Source of the DNA: Sphingomonadaceae bacterium 3R27E2-A
GTDB taxonomy: Bacteria > Pseudomonadota > Alphaproteobacteria > Sphingomonadales > Sphingomonadaceae
DNA length: 58,811 bases
NCBI GenBank assembly: GCA_005503165.1
Contig: SCNT01000030.1
Span: 1-58,811 of the forward strand
Direction: 5' to 3'
Part shown: one piece after another, positions 55,851-58,811 of the stretch
Position numbering within the stretch: position 1 is the first letter of the stretch
Layout: each line of letters starts with the position of its first letter
Translations under genes and position numbers: made by a program
Notes under the pieces: generated by a model
What the model saw: the letters and a program-made list of their open reading frames with translations, nothing else
Told to the model about the DNA's origin: nothing
Databases searched by the model: none

Positions 55851-58029
55851 GCCGGTGCTGCGCCCGGAGGAGCCGGAAAATAATGCGGCGACAGACGGCG
55901 GCGGACGGGGATTTCTGGGCAAGTTCGGTGCGGGTCGCGCCGCGGCGCGGCGCATCGAGGCCGCGCCCAGCATCCACACCAAGGAAGCCTTGCTGCTGCT
56001 CCAGAATTACGAGGAAAGCGGGCAGGGCTGGTTCTGGTCCACCGACGCGAACGGGCGGCTGACCTATATCACCGACACGGTCGCGCAGCAGATGGGGCGG
56101 AGCGCCGCGGCGCTGATGGGCGCGAGCTTTGCCGAGCTGTTCCTGCCGGTCGACAGCCATGGCGAACGCCAGCGCACCTTGCCCTTCCTGCTCACCAGGC
56201 AGTCCAAATTCGACGAATTGCCGCTGCGCTGCGCGTTCGAGGGCGACCGCTGGTGGGCGGTGTCGGGGCGGCCGCATTTCGACGGCGGCGGGCGCTTCAC
56301 CGGCTATCGCGGCAGCGGCATCGACATCACCGAGCAGCGGCGCTCGGCCGAGGACGCCTCGCGGCTCGCGATGTACGACAGCCTGACCGGGCTCGCGAAC
56401 CGCTTCAACATCTCGAAGAAGCTCGACACCACGCTCGCCGCCTTTGCGCAGCAGCAGCGCAGTTGCGCGATCATGCTGCTCGACCTCGACCGCTTCAAGC
56501 AGGTCAACGACACGCTGGGCCACCCCGCGGGCGACGCGCTGCTCAAGCAGGTCGCGGGCCGGCTGCTCAAGATCGTCGGCGACAAGGAGATGGTCAGTCG
56601 TCTCGGCGGCGACGAGTTCCAGATCATCCTGCCCGACGTCGAGGACCGCGGCAAATTGGGCGACCTGGCGTCGGACATCATCAACAGCCTGTCGCAGCCC
56701 TATTCGGTCGAAGGCAGCCGTTGCATCATCGGCGCGTCGGTCGGGGTCGCGATCAGCCCCTTCGACGGCGACAACAGCGACAACCTCGTCCGCAACGCCG
56801 ATCTCGCGCTCTATGCCGCCAAGGGCAATGGCCGCGGTCGCTTCGCTTTCTATTCGAGCGACCTGCACCAGGCGGCCGAGGATCGCCGCGCGCTCGAGGA
56901 AGATCTGCGCGACGCGCTGGCGCGCGGGGAGATGGCGCTGGCGTACCAGCCGATCGTCAAGGCGAAGACCAATGTCGTCACCGGGACGGAGGCGCTGGTG
57001 CGCTGGACGCACCCCGAGCGCGGGCCGATCTCCCCCGCCTTGTTCATCCCGATCGCCGAGGAAGCCAATCTGATCTGGGCGCTGGGCGAATGGGTGCTGC
57101 GCAAGGCCTGCGAAGACGCTGCCAGGTGGCCGGGCGCGATGCGCGTCGCGGTCAATGTGTCGCCGATCCAGTTCGCCAACCCCGACCTGCCCAAGATCGT
57201 CGCCAGCGCGCTCGCCAGCAGCGGCCTGCCGCCCGAACAGCTCGAGCTCGAGATCACCGAAAGCGTGTTCCTGGGCGATTCGAAAGACACCGCCGCGATG
57301 TTCAAGGCGCTGAAGGGGCTGGGGGTGCGGCTGGCGCTCGACGATTTCGGCACCGGCTATTCGTCGCTCGGCTATCTCCAGTCGGCGCCCTTCGACAAGA
57401 TCAAGATCGACCAGAGCTTTGTCCGCGGGGCGACCGAGCCGGGGTCGCGCAACGGGGCGATCATCGCGGCGATCGTCGCGCTCGCCGAGGCGCTGGAGAT
57501 GGAGACGACCGCCGAAGGCATCGAATCGCTCGACCAGCTCGGCCTGATCCGCAAACTCAACGTCAGCCATGTGCAGGGCTATGTGTACAGCAAGCCCGTG
57601 TCGAACGACGAACTGCTGGGGCATGCCGAGACGGGCAACTGGATGATCGAACCCGCGGGCCCCGCGCGCCAGCGCAACGACCGCTTCCAGATGTTCCGCA
57701 AGGTCGGCGCGGTCCACGACAATTACCGCTACACCGTCGTGATGCGCAACCTGTCGGCGACCGGCGCCTTCATCGAGGGCATCATGAACGTGCCGCTGGG
57801 CACGCAGTTCGTGATCGATTTCGGCGAGGGCCAGCTGGTCACCGCGACCGTCCGCCGCTCGAAGAATCACCAGCAGGGCATCGAATTCGAAACCTCGATG
57901 GTCAGCGACGGCAACGGCGGACTGTGCACGCGGCACCGCGTGTCGCCCTATCTGATCGCCGCGGCGAGCCAGCAGGCGGGGATCGCGCTGCCCCATTTCA
58001 CCACGACGAGCGACTGGGCGGGCAAATGA
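55843..58029 (+). CDS. PAS-GGDEF-EAL-PilZ cyclic-di-GMP protein
   Basis: A 728-residue cytoplasmic signalling protein. It has a PAS-like domain (about 50-165), a GGDEF diguanylate cyclase domain (about 170-340, with GGDEF intact at 255-259), an EAL phosphodiesterase domain (about 350-600, with EAL at 383-385 and DDFGTG at 500-505), and a C-terminal PilZ domain (RQRNDR from 609, NLSATGAFIEG about 636-646). The position of the inhibitory RxxD site reads GDKE, so product inhibition is probably absent. Both catalytic motifs look intact, so net activity cannot be predicted. Confidence 0.94.
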   Translation: MNRPVLRPEEPENNAATDGGGRGFLGKFGAGRAAARRIEAAPSIHTKEALLLLQNYEESGQGWFWSTDANGRLTYITDTVAQQMGRSAAALMGASFAELFLPVDSHGERQRTLPFLLTRQSKFDELPLRCAFEGDRWWAVSGRPHFDGGGRFTGYRGSGIDITEQRRSAEDASRLAMYDSLTGLANRFNISKKLDTTLAAFAQQQRSCAIMLLDLDRFKQVNDTLGHPAGDALLKQVAGRLLKIVGDKEMVSRLGGDEFQIILPDVEDRGKLGDLASDIINSLSQPYSVEGSRCIIGASVGVAISPFDGDNSDNLVRNADLALYAAKGNGRGRFAFYSSDLHQAAEDRRALEEDLRDALARGEMALAYQPIVKAKTNVVTGTEALVRWTHPERGPISPALFIPIAEEANLIWALGEWVLRKACEDAARWPGAMRVAVNVSPIQFANPDLPKIVASALASSGLPPEQLELEITESVFLGDSKDTAAMFKALKGLGVRLALDDFGTGYSSLGYLQSAPFDKIKIDQSFVRGATEPGSRNGAIIAAIVALAEALEMETTAEGIESLDQLGLIRKLNVSHVQGYVYSKPVSNDELLGHAETGNWMIEPAGPARQRNDRFQMFRKVGAVHDNYRYTVVMRNLSATGAFIEGIMNVPLGTQFVIDFGEGQLVTATVRRSKNHQQGIEFETSMVSDGNGGLCTRHRVSPYLIAAASQQAGIALPHFTTTSDWAGK

Positions 58030-58157
58030 CGGTCGGGGCCGCTTTCGGTCCCCCGCAGCCCGCGCCGGCGCCTCCGCCGCTCGTGCCCGGCGCGCCCTGA
58101 CGGAACCGCCTGCGACCCTGTCCGTTCTGCCGTCGATCATCAACGACGGAGACGAAT

Positions 58158-58646
58158 ATGGCGGAAAGCAAGATTTTCGAACGGCTGAAGGCCGATCATG
58201 ACCGGCATCGCGAGCTGCTCGACCGGATCGACGCGACGCACGGCGACAGCGACGAGCGCGAACAATTGTTCGAGGCGTTCCGCGTCGAGGTGACCGCGCA
58301 CGCCGCGTCCGAAGAACTGTCGCTCTATGCGACGATGATGGGCAAGCCCGACCTCCGCGAAGACGCGCAGCACAGCACGAGCGAGCATAAGGAAATCGAC
58401 GAGATGCTCACCGAACTGTACGAGATGGACTTTGCATCGACCGGCTGGCTGACGCGCTTTCGCACGATGAAGCACCGCTATCTCCACCACATCGACGAGG
58501 AGGAAGAAGACATGTTCCCCGCCGCCGAAGAGGGGCTGAGCGAGGCGCGAAAGAAAGAGATCGCCGCGATCTTCGCGAAGGAGAAGCCGAAGGAAAAGGC
58601 GAAGGCGGCAGCAGAAGAGCCGTCGAGCGAGGACGAAAGGGAGTAG
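58158..58646 (+). CDS. hemerythrin HHE domain protein
   Basis: A 162-residue four-helix di-iron protein. Metal-ligand candidates are ADHDRHREL, HAASEELSL, SEHKEIDEM and HRYLHHIDEEEEDMFP. The C-terminal 30 residues are a Lys/Glu-rich tail. Family members sense or buffer oxygen or nitric oxide or protect against oxidative stress. Clear gene start with a GGAGA-type site upstream. No partner genes are evident. Confidence 0.92.
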   Translation: MAESKIFERLKADHDRHRELLDRIDATHGDSDEREQLFEAFRVEVTAHAASEELSLYATMMGKPDLREDAQHSTSEHKEIDEMLTELYEMDFASTGWLTRFRTMKHRYLHHIDEEEEDMFPAAEEGLSEARKKEIAAIFAKEKPKEKAKAAAEEPSSEDERE

Positions 58647-58694
58647 GGGAAGCGGGGAGGGCCCGCCGCCTACCGATAAGCCGCCCTATAATCC

Positions 58695-58771
58695 CGTTCG
58701 TGTCGAGCGAAGTCGAGACACGTGAAGGCACGCGCTAACCCGGCGTGTCTCGACTTCGCTCGACACGAACG
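58695..58771. repeat. palindromic intergenic repeat, family 3, copy 3
   Basis: CGTTCGTGTCGAGCGAAGTC and its complement give about 26-bp arms around a 25-base centre. It follows the hemerythrin gene. The remaining bases to the window end show nothing recognisable. Confidence 0.93.
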
Positions 58772-58811
58772 CAAACTTGGGCGTGGTTTGGGAACCACCC
58801 CCCGCCTCGAC

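Noticed and set aside
55828..58143. A 771-codon frame antisense to the GGDEF-EAL-PilZ gene, and similar long frames opposite gcdH/mitofilin (11244-13658) and purL (47882-50209)
   Set aside because: Same cause: third-position GC bias suppresses stop codons on the opposite strand. No recognisable domains.

Overview
This is a high-GC, gene-dense stretch of chromosome from an alphaproteobacterium, most likely a Sphingomonadaceae member of the Sphingopyxis/Sphingomonas type. The evidence is two large TonB-dependent receptors, hemC-hemD followed by a mitofilin-like gene, a yfgM-bamB-der cluster, a COQ4 protein, a class II DAHP synthase, and several families of short palindromic intergenic repeats. 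No rRNA, tRNA, transposase, prophage or CRISPR array was recognised. Most genes are housekeeping genes in short operons with 1-11 base overlaps.

Layout. 0.1-9.6 kb: a two-gene ABC exporter, queG, an EI24 membrane protein with a lipoprotein, a PfkB sugar/nucleoside kinase, a small membrane protein, a polysaccharide flippase, and tsaD-gpsA. 9.7-14.6 kb: hemC-hemD with a mitofilin-like (alpha-Mic60) gene, then a glutaryl-CoA dehydrogenase overlapping a CaiB/BaiF CoA-transferase. 14.9-20.6 kb: two tandem paralogous TonB-dependent receptors. 20.8-24.9 kb: a PdeM-type phosphoesterase, a two-lobed retropepsin-like protein, a MipA/OmpV porin and obgE. 25-30.3 kb: a four-helix-bundle protein, a TetR regulator divergent from a PF10118 metal-dependent hydrolase, a GNAT acetyltransferase, a stomatin-NfeD pair and an HpcH/HpaI lyase. 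30.5-39.9 kb: an M28 peptidase, DAHP synthase, a membrane-anchored cyclic-nucleotide-binding (Popeye-like) protein, an operon of ArsC-like protein, glycerophosphodiesterase and aldo/keto reductase, a secreted hydrolase, a module of two paralogous four-helix membrane proteins with an XRE regulator, and panB. 40-44.3 kb: yfgM-like, bamB, der, a TusA-like protein and an Hpt protein. 44.4-52 kb: DUF418, COQ4, a DUF559 nuclease inside inverted repeats, DUF72, purL and small membrane proteins. 52.1-58.6 kb: xseB-ispA-coaD, a secreted cyclophilin with queA, a PAS-GGDEF-EAL-PilZ protein and a hemerythrin.

The most unusual material is a repeat system. At 46583-47059 a Vsr-like DUF559 endonuclease gene fills the space between two 60-bp inverted repeats. 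Each repeat holds two GAA-capped hairpins whose stems differ by compensating changes, and one repeat supplies the nuclease's Shine-Dalgarno sequence. The same end sequences, with a short non-coding cargo, form about 200-bp elements at 22741-22944 and 51831-52032. This resembles an autonomous nuclease-bearing element with non-autonomous derivatives, in the way REP sequences relate to RAYT transposases. Three other palindromic repeat families are dispersed between genes.

A second noteworthy signal is a 24-bp operator-like motif shared (18 of 24 positions) by the tetR/PF10118 divergent promoter and the promoter of the distant COQ4 gene, which suggests a small TetR regulon.
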